Source of the DNA: JAPULR01 sp965238215
Lineage (GTDB): Bacteria; Chloroflexota; Dehalococcoidia; Lucifugimonadales; GCA-2712585
Assembly: GCA_965238215.1 (NCBI GenBank)
Contig: OZ250180.1
Location: 1,488,001-1,552,000, forward strand
DNA length: 64,000 nt
Direction of reading: 5' to 3'
How positions within the stretch are numbered: the stretch's first letter is position 1; each line of letters starts with the position of its first letter. The notes under the pieces were generated by a model that was not told the DNA's origin, did no database searches, and worked only from the letters and a program-made list of their open reading frames with translations. Both the position numbers and the translations under genes were made by a program. Below, piece by piece: positions 1 through 8,989 of the stretch.

Positions 1-2
1 TC

Positions 3-308
3 TTGCTCGCCTGGTCAGCCGCGGAAGCCCTCATCAGAGACTTGCTTGCCCAGGAAGGTATACCCCCCGACGGTATAACTTCAACTGCTTTCATACTCAG
101 CCAGGCGGTTCATAACGCGGTCATCTCCCATGACCATCAGGCCGAACTAAAACGTTTCCGGAATTATCGTAACGCCATCGCCCACGGCTTCACCATGACC
201 GACTTCAGCGAAGAACTGGTAACGGAACTGTTAGACCTTATCCGGCAGATTGAATACGAAGCCGCCCTGGACGAACTCGAAAACGACCACACTTCAACAC
301 CCGACTAG
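3..308 (+). CDS. HEPN-like protein, C-terminal fragment (5' end outside window)
   Basis: The reading frame is open from the first bases, so the true start probably lies upstream of the window. The visible ~100 residues are helical and contain RNYRNAIAHGF, the Arg-x(4-6)-His pattern typical of HEPN-fold proteins and of helical tails attached to some nuclease-like domains. HEPN proteins are often RNases, toxins or defence accessories, but this fragment alone does not say which. It converges with phoU (24-nt gap). The HEPN-type fold is moderately supported; function is unknown. Confidence 0.5.
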   Translation: MLAWSAAEALIRDLLAQEGIPPDGITSTAFILSQAVHNAVISHDHQAELKRFRNYRNAIAHGFTMTDFSEELVTELLDLIRQIEYEAALDELENDHTSTPD

Positions 309-332
309 GAACTCCGGGAAATAACCCCCGCC

Positions 333-998
333 CTAGCGCTGCGGCGCAGGCGTCTTCTTCTTGCTGCCCGTTACCAGGAACAACACCTGCTCCGCTATGT
401 TCGTTGCCCGGTCCGCCACCCGTTCCAGGTCGTGGGCAACCCATATCAGGTACGTCGCCCTCCGGATGGTCTTCGGGTCCTCTATCATGTAAGTTAACAG
501 CTCCCGGAAAACCTGGTCGTAGAGAGCGTCCACCTCGTCGTCGTCATCTTTGACCTGATGCGCTATCACTATGTCCCTCTCCACCAGCGCGTCCAGGCTC
601 CGTCGCATCATATCCATAGTCTTGTCCGCCATGCGGGGAATGTCGATGAGAGGTTTGAGGGGCGGCTCGTCTCCCATCATTAAGCTTATCTTGCCGATCC
701 CCTCGGCGTAGTCGGCCATCCGCTCCAACTCAGTACCGATGTTCAAAACAGCCAAGAGATACCGAAGGTCCCGCGCCACCGGCGTTTGCGTGGCGATGAC
801 GTGGATGCAGCGGTCTTCTATCTCCACCTGCTTCTCGTCAATGATGTCGTCGTCCCGCACCACCTCACGAGCGGCCTGCATATCGCGGTTTCTGAGGGCG
901 TCCATAGCCTTGGCCAGGGCCTTCTCCACCATGCTGCCCATGACGAGCAGGTCGTCCTGTAAGGTCGTGAGTTCCTGCTCGAATATCGTTCTTGGCAT
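333..998 (-). CDS. phoU: Phosphate transport system regulator PhoU
   Basis: A 221-residue all-helical protein with two PhoU repeats, each carrying the acidic, His/Asp-rich helices that bind metal (for example VVRDDDIIDEKQVEIED near residue 45). In the family it links the Pst transporter to the sensor kinase and damps the phosphate-starvation response when phosphate is plentiful. It is the last gene of pstSCAB-phoU and starts at an ATG preceded by GGAGGGGACT. Length and position are normal for the family. Confidence 0.96.
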   Translation of the reverse strand: MPRTIFEQELTTLQDDLLVMGSMVEKALAKAMDALRNRDMQAAREVVRDDDIIDEKQVEIEDRCIHVIATQTPVARDLRYLLAVLNIGTELERMADYAEGIGKISLMMGDEPPLKPLIDIPRMADKTMDMMRRSLDALVERDIVIAHQVKDDDDEVDALYDQVFRELLTYMIEDPKTIRRATYLIWVAHDLERVADRATNIAEQVLFLVTGSKKKTPAPQR

Positions 999-1039
999 AG
1001 TCCCCTCCTACTCGGCCATACCGGCAAACAGCTTTGCCG

Positions 1040-1882
1040 TTAGCTGAACCGGCCCGTGATATACGCCTCCGTCTGCTCCTGGCTGGGGTTGGTGAACATC
1101 CGCTCCGTGCTGTCTAACTCCACCAGGTAGCCCGACCTATCTTCGCCCAACATCAGGAAGGCTGTCTCGTCTGACACCCGCGCCGCCTGCTGCATGTTGT
1201 GGGTGACGATGACAATGCTGTAATGCTCCTTCAACTCTCTAATCAGGTCTTCGATGGCCAGAGTCGCAATGGGGTCTAACGCCGAGCAAGGCTCGTCCAT
1301 GAGGATGACCTCCGGCTCGATGGCGATGGCCCGGGCGATGCATAGCCGCTGCTGTTGGCCGCCCGAAAGCGATAGGCCGCTCTCCTTCAGCCGGTCCTTC
1401 ACCTCGTCCCAGAGGGCCGCCTGACGCAAGGAGCGCTCCACCGCCTCCGCCATGTTCCCGCGGAACCCGTTGATCTGCAGCCCGAAGGCAACGTTAGCGT
1501 AGATGGACTTGGGGAAGGGGTTCGGCTTCTGGAACACCATTCCAATCCTGCTCCGTAGCTCCACCGGGTCCACGTCGGCGGCGTTGATGTTATCGCCGTC
1601 AAACAGGATCTGACCTTCGACACGCCCCCCCGCAGAGAGTTCGTGCATCCGGTTAAGGCACCGCACCAGGGTGCTCTTGCCGCAGCCGGAAGGCCCGATG
1701 ATGGCCGTCACCGCGTTGCGGCGCATCGGCATGTTTATATCTTTGATGGCTTTAACGTTGCCGTAGTAGGCGTTGAGGTTCTTCACTTCCAGAACGTGGT
1801 CTGCCTTCCCGTCCGGGGTCGCACCCTCAGGCTTCTGGGCGAAGTTTGCCTCTATGCGTCTCATGGCAATTGTGGTCACCAT
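1040..1882 (-). CDS. pstB: Phosphate ABC transporter ATP-binding protein PstB
   Basis: A 280-residue ABC ATPase that powers high-affinity phosphate import at the inner face of the membrane. Visible motifs: Walker A GPSGCGKST (about 63-71), the PstB-specific Q-loop block MVFQKPNPFP, signature LSGGQQQR, Walker B VILMDEP and switch His in IVTHNMQQA. About 30 extra N-terminal residues precede the usual PstB start; a second Met at residue 7 is an alternative start. It overlaps the end of pstA by 7 nt, which suggests translational coupling. Confidence 0.97.
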   Translation of the reverse strand: MVTTIAMRRIEANFAQKPEGATPDGKADHVLEVKNLNAYYGNVKAIKDINMPMRRNAVTAIIGPSGCGKSTLVRCLNRMHELSAGGRVEGQILFDGDNINAADVDPVELRSRIGMVFQKPNPFPKSIYANVAFGLQINGFRGNMAEAVERSLRQAALWDEVKDRLKESGLSLSGGQQQRLCIARAIAIEPEVILMDEPCSALDPIATLAIEDLIRELKEHYSIVIVTHNMQQAARVSDETAFLMLGEDRSGYLVELDSTERMFTNPSQEQTEAYITGRFS

Positions 1883-2766
1883 CTTCTCCTTCTAGCGTAC
1901 GTGTAGCGGAGAGCCACAGCGACGCTGTTGAGCAACAATAGCACAATCAAAAGTACAACGATACCGGAAGACGCGTTCTCCTGGAATCCAGGCAGCGGGC
2001 GGGACACCCAGCTGAATATCTGTATGGGCAGCACCGTAAAGGAGTCCATCGGGCTGGAGGGCACGAAGAACACGGAGGTGAAGGCGCCGATGGCAATGAG
2101 GGGCGCCGTTTCTCCAATGGCCCGGCCCAATGCCAGAATTATCCCCGTCAGTACCGCCGGCATTCCCGCCGGCAACACCTGGTGCCATACGGCCTGCCAC
2201 TTGGTGGCCCCCAGGGCCATGGCCGCCTCTCTCAGAGAGGGCGGCACCGACCTCAGTCCCTCCCTTGAGGCGACTATGATTATAGGGAGAATCAGAAGGG
2301 TTAGCGTGGCGGCGGCGGCCACTATGCTCGGCCCAAGGTTGATGCCGACAACGAACACCGCCAGTCCCAACAGACCGTAGACCACCGAGGGCACCCCCGC
2401 CAGGGTGCTGATGTTGGTCTCAATGAGCCGGGTGAACCAGCTCTTGGGCGCGAACTCTTCCAGGAATATGGCCGTCCCCACTCCCACGGGAATGGAGAAT
2501 AGGGCGGTGAAGCTCATCACCCAAAGGGTGCCCAACAAGGCAGCCTTGACTCCGGCGTCCTCCGGATTTCTAGAGGGGAAGCTGGTCAGGAAGTTCCAAT
2601 CCAGCCCTCCTATCCCGTCCTTGAACACTATAAAGAGCAGAACTACGAGGGCCAGCACTCCAAAGGCCGTGGCCATGACGGCCAGTAACGCGAAGGCCCA
2701 GGCAGTCCACTTCCTGCCCAACTTTGAAAGGGCCGTTGCTTTGAAAGCGGGAGGCGCGGTGTTCAA
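1876..2766 (-). CDS. pstA: Phosphate ABC transporter permease PstA
   Basis: A 296-residue membrane protein with six predicted TM segments and the EAA-type cytoplasmic loop that contacts PstB (the LREAAMALGATKWQAVW region). It ends in a basic tail typical of PstA. With PstC it forms the membrane channel for phosphate. It overlaps pstC by 4 nt (ATGA) and pstB by 7 nt, so the genes are one transcription and translation unit. Confidence 0.96.
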   Translation of the reverse strand: MNTAPPAFKATALSKLGRKWTAWAFALLAVMATAFGVLALVVLLFIVFKDGIGGLDWNFLTSFPSRNPEDAGVKAALLGTLWVMSFTALFSIPVGVGTAIFLEEFAPKSWFTRLIETNISTLAGVPSVVYGLLGLAVFVVGINLGPSIVAAAATLTLLILPIIIVASREGLRSVPPSLREAAMALGATKWQAVWHQVLPAGMPAVLTGIILALGRAIGETAPLIAIGAFTSVFFVPSSPMDSFTVLPIQIFSWVSRPLPGFQENASSGIVVLLIVLLLLNSVAVALRYTYARRRRW

Positions 2767-3695
2767 TCGTACTCCTCTCTAAACCTAGAAATGAACCATC
2801 GCGCAATAAGGTTCAACCCCAGTGTGAATACAAACAGCAGCATCCCAATCGCAAAGATGCTCTGGTATTCCACGGTGCCCCGCGGCGTGTCGCCCATGGC
2901 CACCTCCATTATGTAGGCGGTCATGGCCTGCATGGCTTCCAGAGGATTCGCCGAAAGGTTGGGAATTCCCCCCGCGGCTATGGTAACAATCATCGTTTCG
3001 CCAACGGCCCGGGCCAAAGCCAGAAGTCCCGCCGCCACTATGCCGGAGAGGGCCGCCGGGACCACCACCCTCGTCGATACCTGGAACCGGTTCGCTCCCA
3101 GGGCGTAGGCCCCCTCCCGCAAGCCATTGGGCACCGCCCGCATGGCGTCCTCGCTCAGGGATACCACCATGGGAATGAGCATTATCCCCATAGCTAGGGA
3201 CGCTGCAAGGGCCGTAAAGATGGTCTCCGAGTGAAAGATAGGCTTCACGATGGTAGGGGCAATGAAGCTGATAGCAAAGAAGCCGTACACAACAGTAGGG
3301 ATGCCCGCTAGCACTTCCAGAGCCGGCTTTACCGTGGCGCGGAGGGCTTCCGGTGCATACTCGCTCAGGTATATGGCCGTCAATATTCCCAGCGGGAAGG
3401 CCACGGCCATTGCCATCCCCGCAATCAGCACCGTTGCAGAAAGCAACGGCAGGGCGCCGAAGCTCTTGTTGGCGAAGAGCGGCCTCCACTCGGTGCCCGT
3501 CAGAAACTCAACGATGGACACGTCTATAAAGAAGGGAACCGCCTCCACCAGCAAAATGACGACGATGCCAACGGTGGTAACCACCGAAAGCACGGCGCAT
3601 AAGAACAAGAACGCCATGATGGGAGCCTCCCGCAACCTGCGTCGCGGGCGCCGTCCCGTCCGCCAACTCCGTGGCGAAAAGCCCATGCCCGCCAA
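2763..3695 (-). CDS. pstC: Phosphate ABC transporter permease PstC
   Basis: A 310-residue permease with an Arg-rich cytoplasmic N-terminus, a first TM near residues 27-52, a large extracytoplasmic loop containing TGTEWRPLF (characteristic of PstC) and an EAA loop (LREGAYALGANRFQVST). It pairs with PstA. The gene lies 100 bp downstream of pstS and overlaps pstA by 4 nt. The start could be slightly further downstream because several Mets are available; the family call is firm. Confidence 0.96.
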   Translation of the reverse strand: MAGMGFSPRSWRTGRRPRRRLREAPIMAFLFLCAVLSVVTTVGIVVILLVEAVPFFIDVSIVEFLTGTEWRPLFANKSFGALPLLSATVLIAGMAMAVAFPLGILTAIYLSEYAPEALRATVKPALEVLAGIPTVVYGFFAISFIAPTIVKPIFHSETIFTALAASLAMGIMLIPMVVSLSEDAMRAVPNGLREGAYALGANRFQVSTRVVVPAALSGIVAAGLLALARAVGETMIVTIAAGGIPNLSANPLEAMQAMTAYIMEVAMGDTPRGTVEYQSIFAIGMLLFVFTLGLNLIARWFISRFREEYD

Positions 3696-3795
3696 TTTCG
3701 TCGAGATGGCTTCTTATCCCTTCTGGTTCTCTCTCAAGTTTACCCGCCCCACTTTTCTTGCCATGACGTCGTATGTCGCCCCAGCTGGAGACCTC

Positions 3796-4857
3796 CTAGT
3801 TGACTCGCTCGAGTGCTTCGGAGATGGGGGTGCCCGCTTCTATGGTGTTGAATATCGACCCCGTCACTCCGTTGGCTACCCGGTCCTTGCCCCACTGGTA
3901 CACCGACGCCGGCAGCGGCACGTATCCCACCTCCGTCACCAGGCTCGGCGCCTCGTTCAGGTAGAAGTCCACGAAGGCCCGCACCTCAGGCCGGCTCTCC
4001 ATCGCCCCCTTGTTCACGTAGATAAAGATGGGCCGCGCCAACGGCGCGTACTGTCCGTTCTCCACCGTCTCAGCTCCAGGAGCCACGCACTCGCCCGTGT
4101 CCGGGTTCTCCACCGACACCGCCTGCACCAGTGACCGGTACTGCTCCAGGTACGCCAGCCCAAAGTATCCTATTCCTCCAGAACTACCCTTTACTCCGTT
4201 GGCTATCAACGGGTCCTCTTCCGTCGCCAGGTCCAGGTCTCCCCGCTGCGCTCCGGACTCTCCCATTATCGCTTCCGTGAAGTAGTCAAACGTACCGGAC
4301 GACGTCGTCGGCCCGTAGATCCTCAACCGCTGGTCCGGGAAGCTCGGGTCTACCTGGTTCCAGTTCGTCACCTGACCTTCCGAGTCAGGCCCGAAGATGG
4401 TCTTCAACTGGTCTACCGTCAGACACGGCGTCCAGTCGTTGTCCGGACTCACCACCACCGACAGCGCGTCAAAGGCCACCGGAAGCTCAATCAACTCGAT
4501 CCCGTTCTCGGCGCATACGTCAACCTCTTTCTCTTGCTTCGCCGGCCGGGACGCGTCCCACACCTCTATCCTCCCCTCTTGGCACATCGCCCGTCCCCCG
4601 GCTCCCGTGCCCGTGGACGCTACGTTCACTCGTACGTCAGGGTTCGCCTTGCTGAACTCCTCCGCCACCGCCTCGCTTATCGGGAATACCGTGCTCGATC
4701 CCACTACCGCTATCGTCCCGCTGAGGGCCGAAGTGGAAGAGCCGGGGATCTCCCCGTCGTCGTCACTCCCGCCGCAGGCCGCAACGGCAACAACCCCTGC
4801 CACTACAGCCATCGCCAAGACAATGTAGAACACGCTTCTCAAGGGCAAGACATTCAT
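3796..4857 (-). CDS. pstS: Phosphate-binding lipoprotein PstS
   Basis: The extracytoplasmic phosphate receptor of the Pst importer, 353 residues. It has a lipoprotein signal peptide with lipobox VAAC (Cys about 28), then phosphate-binding loops such as VGSSTVFP, STGTGAGG and GPTTSSGTFDYF. An acidic linker, GGSDDDGE, follows the lipidated Cys. It is the first gene of the pst operon and is preceded by a direct-repeat array resembling a PHO box (4925-4978), so it is probably the phosphate-regulated promoter-proximal gene. Confidence 0.96.
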   Translation of the reverse strand: MNVLPLRSVFYIVLAMAVVAGVVAVAACGGSDDDGEIPGSSTSALSGTIAVVGSSTVFPISEAVAEEFSKANPDVRVNVASTGTGAGGRAMCQEGRIEVWDASRPAKQEKEVDVCAENGIELIELPVAFDALSVVVSPDNDWTPCLTVDQLKTIFGPDSEGQVTNWNQVDPSFPDQRLRIYGPTTSSGTFDYFTEAIMGESGAQRGDLDLATEEDPLIANGVKGSSGGIGYFGLAYLEQYRSLVQAVSVENPDTGECVAPGAETVENGQYAPLARPIFIYVNKGAMESRPEVRAFVDFYLNEAPSLVTEVGYVPLPASVYQWGKDRVANGVTGSIFNTIEAGTPISEALERVN

Positions 4858-4924
4858 GTTGATAGACGCTCCTTCATTAGCTTTAGGAATCTCCGAAATT
4901 AAATACTGAAGGCAGCGGAAAGAC

Positions 4925-4978
4925 CCTGTGTTAACGCAAGGTTAACGTCCGGCGAACACCGACTAAACAAAGTTAAAC
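4925..4978 (-). promoter_or_regulatory. Candidate PHO box: five direct repeats upstream of pstS
   Basis: Read on the minus strand, five consecutive units each begin with GTT: GTTTAACTTT, GTTTAGTCGGT, GTTCGCCGGAC, GTTAACCTTGC and GTTAACACAGG. One unit is 10 nt and four are 11 nt, that is, about one helical turn apart. PhoB/PhoP-type response regulators bind direct repeats with this phasing, and a cognate phoB lies just upstream. The array ends 67 nt before the pstS start codon. Confidence 0.75.
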
Positions 4979-5020
4979 AAAGGATTCAAAGCAGGCAAAT
5001 CTTTGCGTTTGCCATCCTGA

Positions 5021-5059
5021 GCGCAAAGAAGAATTCCGCTTACTCGCAAGGAAGCGGAA
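5021..5059 (-). terminator. Possible intrinsic terminator after phoR
   Basis: A perfect 8-bp stem (TTCCGCTT at 5034-5041 with AAGCGGAA at 5052-5059) and a 10-nt loop. On the minus strand it is followed by a T-rich run (TTCTTCTTT). It lies downstream of phoR and upstream of the pst PHO box, as expected for a terminator separating phoBR from pst. The T-tract is interrupted, so strength is uncertain. Confidence 0.45.
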
Positions 5060-5115
5060 CACGAATAATAAGGGCCCAACCAGCCACCCCAAGAGTCAAC
5101 GATTCTAGGTAGACG

Positions 5116-6501
5116 TTACGACGACTGTGCGGCGGGAATGGTGAAGGCGAAGGTGCTTCCCCCTTCCTCTCGGCTGCTCACCCAGATTCGGCCGCCGTGG
5201 GATTGGACGATGTGCTTGGCGATAGCAAGCCCCAACCCCGTCCCACCCTGGTTCTGGAACCTGCCTGCCTTGTAGAAGCGCTCAAACACGTGAGGCATAT
5301 CTTCCGGCGCGACCCCGATTCCCCGATCCGCCACCCGAACTTCCAGCCAACGCCCCTTATGCTCCACGTCAACGTGGACCTCCCCGCCGGAGGGCGTGAA
5401 CTTCACCGCGTTCTCCACCAAATTGGAGAGTACCTGCTGCAACCGGCCCTCATCAGCCGTGGCTTCAACCACTGCGCTCGCGTCGTCCATGGTTAGCGAC
5501 ACCCCCTTGGCCCGCGCCTGCTCCCCATAAGTTTCCACCACCTCCGCAATGGCCCCACGCACATCAACCGGGGCGAGGTTAAGCTTAACCTCGCCGCTCT
5601 CCAAACGGGAGAGGTCTAATAAGTCCTGCACCAACGCGGACATCCTCCCGGCATTGTGCGAGATGCGGCCCAGGAATTGGCGCGCCGCCTCCGGGTCTTC
5701 CATAGCCCCGTCCTGCAGAGTTTCCGCTGACGCCCTTATGGAAGCTAGCGGCGTTCGCAATTCGTGGGACACGTTCGCCACGAACTCCCGCCTGGTGGTC
5801 TCCACCCGACGCAGCTGCGTCAAGTCGTGCAGCACCAGCAGCACCGACTCCCTTCCCTGCAGGGTCAGCGGCGTGGCTATCACGTTGAAGAAACGCCACT
5901 GCCGAGCCAGCCGGAGTTCCAAAGTCTGCGGGGCCTTAGTCTGACGGCTTCTAGACACCAGCTCGCTAAGCTCGTGGTCCCGCACCACCTCAATGAGCCG
6001 CTGGCCCACTTCAAACCCAGGCGGCAGCCTCAGAAACTCTCGGGCGGCGGGATTGGCCAACGTGGTACGCCCTTCGTGGTCCAGCAGCGCCACCCCGTCG
6101 TTCATCGTTGCGAGTATCGTCGAAAGCTTGTCCCGCTCCTCGGAAAGTTCCGTCACTATGCCCTTCACGCTGGCGGCCATGGCGTTCAGCGCTTGGGCCA
6201 GTTCCCGGGTCTCCTGGACCCGACCGGTAGGCATCCGATGGTCCAAGTCTCCCTCGGCAAGCCGGCTGGTCGCGGCGGTCAGGAGACGCAGCGGCCCTGT
6301 CCTTCGCCGCACCCGGATGAGGGCCATGACGACGCAAAGGGCAAACACCGCGCCTCCTGTGAGCAGCACGGTGAGGACCGCCGCGCCCGCCGCCTCCTCC
6401 AACCGCGCCGCAAGGAAGACGGCGCCACCCACCGCCACCGCCGCCGATAGGACGCCGCAGACCAGCAGGAAGCGTGCTTCAGCCCTCGATATGCCCATCA
6501 T
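5116..6501 (-). CDS. phoR: Phosphate-regulon sensor histidine kinase PhoR
   Basis: A 461-residue membrane kinase. Two TM helices (about 10-32 and 40-62) with almost no periplasmic loop precede a HAMP linker (65-118), a PAS domain (125-225), a HisKA domain with the phospho-acceptor in VANVSHELRTP (His246) and a HATPase domain with GTGLGLAIAKHIV. The lack of a sensory loop fits PhoR, which senses phosphate through PstB/PhoU rather than directly. It lies 67 bp downstream of phoB on the same strand. Confidence 0.93.
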   Translation of the reverse strand: MMGISRAEARFLLVCGVLSAAVAVGGAVFLAARLEEAAGAAVLTVLLTGGAVFALCVVMALIRVRRRTGPLRLLTAATSRLAEGDLDHRMPTGRVQETRELAQALNAMAASVKGIVTELSEERDKLSTILATMNDGVALLDHEGRTTLANPAAREFLRLPPGFEVGQRLIEVVRDHELSELVSRSRQTKAPQTLELRLARQWRFFNVIATPLTLQGRESVLLVLHDLTQLRRVETTRREFVANVSHELRTPLASIRASAETLQDGAMEDPEAARQFLGRISHNAGRMSALVQDLLDLSRLESGEVKLNLAPVDVRGAIAEVVETYGEQARAKGVSLTMDDASAVVEATADEGRLQQVLSNLVENAVKFTPSGGEVHVDVEHKGRWLEVRVADRGIGVAPEDMPHVFERFYKAGRFQNQGGTGLGLAIAKHIVQSHGGRIWVSSREEGGSTFAFTIPAAQSS

Positions 6502-6568
6502 CGTTCAAACCCCCGGTAGAATATACATGTCGTGGGTGCGTTGCGAGCTAGGCGCACCAAGGGGAAAA

Positions 6569-7270
6569 CTATTCCTCAAACCGGTATCCCGTTCCCCGAA
6601 CGGTAATGATGTGCCTCGGCGCTCCCGGCTCCTTCTCTATCTTCTCCCGCAGCCACCGGATATGAACGTCCACCGTTCGGGAGTCACCGAAAAATTCCAT
6701 ACCCCACACCTCGTCCAGCAACTCGTTTCGCGTATACGCCCGTCCGGGATGCCCCGCCAGAAACGCCAGCAAGTCGTACTCCTTTGGCCTCAGGTCCAGG
6801 GGGTTGCCGAAGATCCGGGCCGTGCGCGCCTCAAGGTTCAGGGTCAGACCACCAACGTTGATGCTCTTCGCATCCTCCGGCGGGCCCACGTCCATCTCTC
6901 GACGCCTGATGAGGGCCCCCACTCGGGCCATCAGTTCTCGAATGCTGAAGGGTTTGGTCATATAATCGTCCGCCCCAAGCTCCAGACCCCCCACCTTGTC
7001 AATCTCCTGGTCTCGCGCCGTCAGTATCAGGATGGGCGTCGCCATCTCCCTCCGCACGATGCGGCATACCTCCAGCCCGTCCAGCCCCGGCAGCATAATG
7101 TCTAGAACAATGACGTCGGGCTCCCGCTCGCGGGCCAGTTCCAGCGCCTCGTTTCCATCGAAGGCCTGAAGTACCCGGTATCCCTTCTTTGTCAGGTTAT
7201 ACGTGAGAACGTCTTGCAGCGAATCGTCGTCCTCCACCACCAAGACCGTTCGCTTCACTACCTGCTGCAT
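6569..7270 (-). CDS. phoB: Phosphate-regulon response regulator PhoB (OmpR family)
   Basis: A 233-residue two-domain regulator: an N-terminal receiver with acidic pocket EDDD and phospho-acceptor Asp57 in VIVLDIMLPG, then a winged-helix DNA-binding domain (recognition helix region SRTVDVHIRWLREKIE) that would bind PHO-box repeats. Linkage to phoR and pst supports the PhoB/PhoP assignment over other OmpR paralogues. The family name (phoB versus phoP or regX) is a matter of convention. Confidence 0.92.
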   Translation of the reverse strand: MQQVVKRTVLVVEDDDSLQDVLTYNLTKKGYRVLQAFDGNEALELAREREPDVIVLDIMLPGLDGLEVCRIVRREMATPILILTARDQEIDKVGGLELGADDYMTKPFSIRELMARVGALIRRREMDVGPPEDAKSINVGGLTLNLEARTARIFGNPLDLRPKEYDLLAFLAGHPGRAYTRNELLDEVWGMEFFGDSRTVDVHIRWLREKIEKEPGAPRHIITVRGTGYRFEE

Positions 7271-7291
7271 ACAAAACCCCGGGAAGGAATC

Positions 7292-8782
7292 TCAGAAGCC
7301 ACTACGTGAGCTGGAGGAGGCGGCGCTGGCGCCCGCAATCCGGCCAAACACGGACCCTGACATCAGTCCGGCTCCACCTGGATAGTTGTGGTAGAAGAGG
7401 CCGCCCACTAATTCCCCGGCGGCGAATAGGCCTTGCATGGGCGTCCCCTCCGTGCTGATAACATGCGTCTGCTCGTTGATGCGAAGGCCCCCAAAGGTGA
7501 ATGTGATGCCGCAGGTGACGGCGTAGCCCTGATAGGGCGGCGTGTCTATGGGCAACGCCCAGTTGGACTTGGGAGGACTTATCCCGGCCGTTCTTTTGCC
7601 ATCCAAGCGGGTGGGGTCGAAATCCCCCGCCTGAACCGCCTCGTTAAAGCCCTCCACCGTTTCGACCAGACCCTGAGGGTCGATGTCCAGGGCGTGGCCC
7701 AACTCCTCCATAGTGTTCGCTTCCGCCATCGTGCATTGGGCGATGCGGTACTCGTCCCTCAGCAGATGCTTCACCTTACCGTCGAAAATCTGGAAGGCGG
7801 CGCGGCGCGGCTGGTTCATTATCTCCCTGCCGTACTTGGCATAAGTGTAGTTGCGAAGGTCCGCTCCTTCGTCCACAAACCTCCTTCCCTCCACGTTCAC
7901 CACGATGCCGAAGGGGTAGGAATGCTTCTGAAACAGGTCCGTAACGTTGCGGTCTCCCGTGGGGGGAGCGTTAAGGTCCCAGGCGACGGCGTGGCAGCCG
8001 CTCCAGTGCCCGTGGGACTGTGCGCCCACTTCCAACGCCATGCGAATGCCGTCCCCGGTGTTGTAGGGTACACCGCGAACCTTCACCAGCTCCCAGCCTG
8101 GACCCAGATAGCGGGTACGCATCTCAGCGTTGGCCTCGAAGCCGCCGCAAGCGAGCACCACCGACCGGGCGGCTACGTCCCGCATTCCCGCGGGGGTTTG
8201 CACCCTAACGCCGCACACCCCGCCGCGGTCATCCGTCAGCAGCCGCACCCCTTTGGCTTCATACCACACCTCCACGCCGCGCTCCTTCGCTATGGCGAAG
8301 AGCTGGTCGGATAGGCCCTTGCCCCCGCCCACTGCCTCCACCACCAAGCCCCCCCAGAAACGGTGCTTGCCGTCCTGCATGAAGGACTGACGACCATAGA
8401 GGGGCACAAATCGAAGTCCCATGCCCTGCAACCAACTGAGAGTGGGATGAGAACGACTCACCAGCGTTTGCGCCAAGCCGGGATCGCTCATCCCTTCGGT
8501 AACCCTCATCAAGTCGTCGTAGTATTGGGCTTCCGTATAACTGCCCACGTCCAATGACGCCTCTTCTTGGGCCGACATGTCCGGTATCAGCGCCTTAACG
8601 TCATCCAAGCCCCGGTAAGCGCAGCGAATGGCGCCGCCGGTGAAGTAGGTATTCCCCCCACGGAAGTACTCCGGTGCTTTCTCCAAGACCAGCACGGAAG
8701 CGCCCGCCTCCACGGCGGAAAGGGCGGCGCAGAGGGCAGCGTTTCCCGCCCCCACCACCAGAACGTCGTAGTCCTTGGTCAT
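7292..8782 (-). CDS. FAD-dependent oxidoreductase, TcuA / fumarate-reductase flavoprotein type
   Basis: A 496-residue soluble flavoprotein. Its N-terminal dinucleotide-binding motif is VVGAGNAALCAALSAVEAG followed by the acidic LEKA, and a second FAD-contact block lies near the C-terminus (GLFAAGELVGGLFYHNYPGG). The layout matches the tricarballylate dehydrogenase TcuA / succinate dehydrogenase flavoprotein superfamily, in which substrate is oxidised or reduced across a C-C bond. The usual partner genes (tcuB, tcuC) are absent here, so the substrate is open. The Ser-rich tail carries no recognisable motif. Confidence 0.85.
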   Translation of the reverse strand: MTKDYDVLVVGAGNAALCAALSAVEAGASVLVLEKAPEYFRGGNTYFTGGAIRCAYRGLDDVKALIPDMSAQEEASLDVGSYTEAQYYDDLMRVTEGMSDPGLAQTLVSRSHPTLSWLQGMGLRFVPLYGRQSFMQDGKHRFWGGLVVEAVGGGKGLSDQLFAIAKERGVEVWYEAKGVRLLTDDRGGVCGVRVQTPAGMRDVAARSVVLACGGFEANAEMRTRYLGPGWELVKVRGVPYNTGDGIRMALEVGAQSHGHWSGCHAVAWDLNAPPTGDRNVTDLFQKHSYPFGIVVNVEGRRFVDEGADLRNYTYAKYGREIMNQPRRAAFQIFDGKVKHLLRDEYRIAQCTMAEANTMEELGHALDIDPQGLVETVEGFNEAVQAGDFDPTRLDGKRTAGISPPKSNWALPIDTPPYQGYAVTCGITFTFGGLRINEQTHVISTEGTPMQGLFAAGELVGGLFYHNYPGGAGLMSGSVFGRIAGASAASSSSRSGF

Positions 8783-8869
8783 AGCGCCTCCTTACAACAT
8801 AAGATGCTATGCCCCAACCCCAAACGTGTCAATGCGAAGGGCCACGCCTATCACCCACACCCTCCCTTG

Positions 8870-8917
8870 TCCTCGCGTCGAGAGCCTGCCCCCGCGGAGG
8901 CGGGAGGCGGGGACCCA
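8870..8917 (-). repeat. GTCCCCGC...GCGAGGAC palindromic repeat with nested hairpin
   Basis: On the minus strand the outer palindrome (family A: GGGTCCCCGC then GCGAGGAC) is split by a GC-rich hairpin at 8882-8904 ending in GGGGGCAGGCTC. The same composite occurs at 56484-56533. It is the only clear copy of this repeat set in the left 40 kb and sits directly upstream of the first HGxxSK gene. Confidence 0.6.
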
Positions 8918-8989
8918 TCTTCTCCCACTCCGTCCCATTGTGCCAACTTTACGTTGCCGAAATTCCCTACCTCCTGCTACCCTCCCCCC

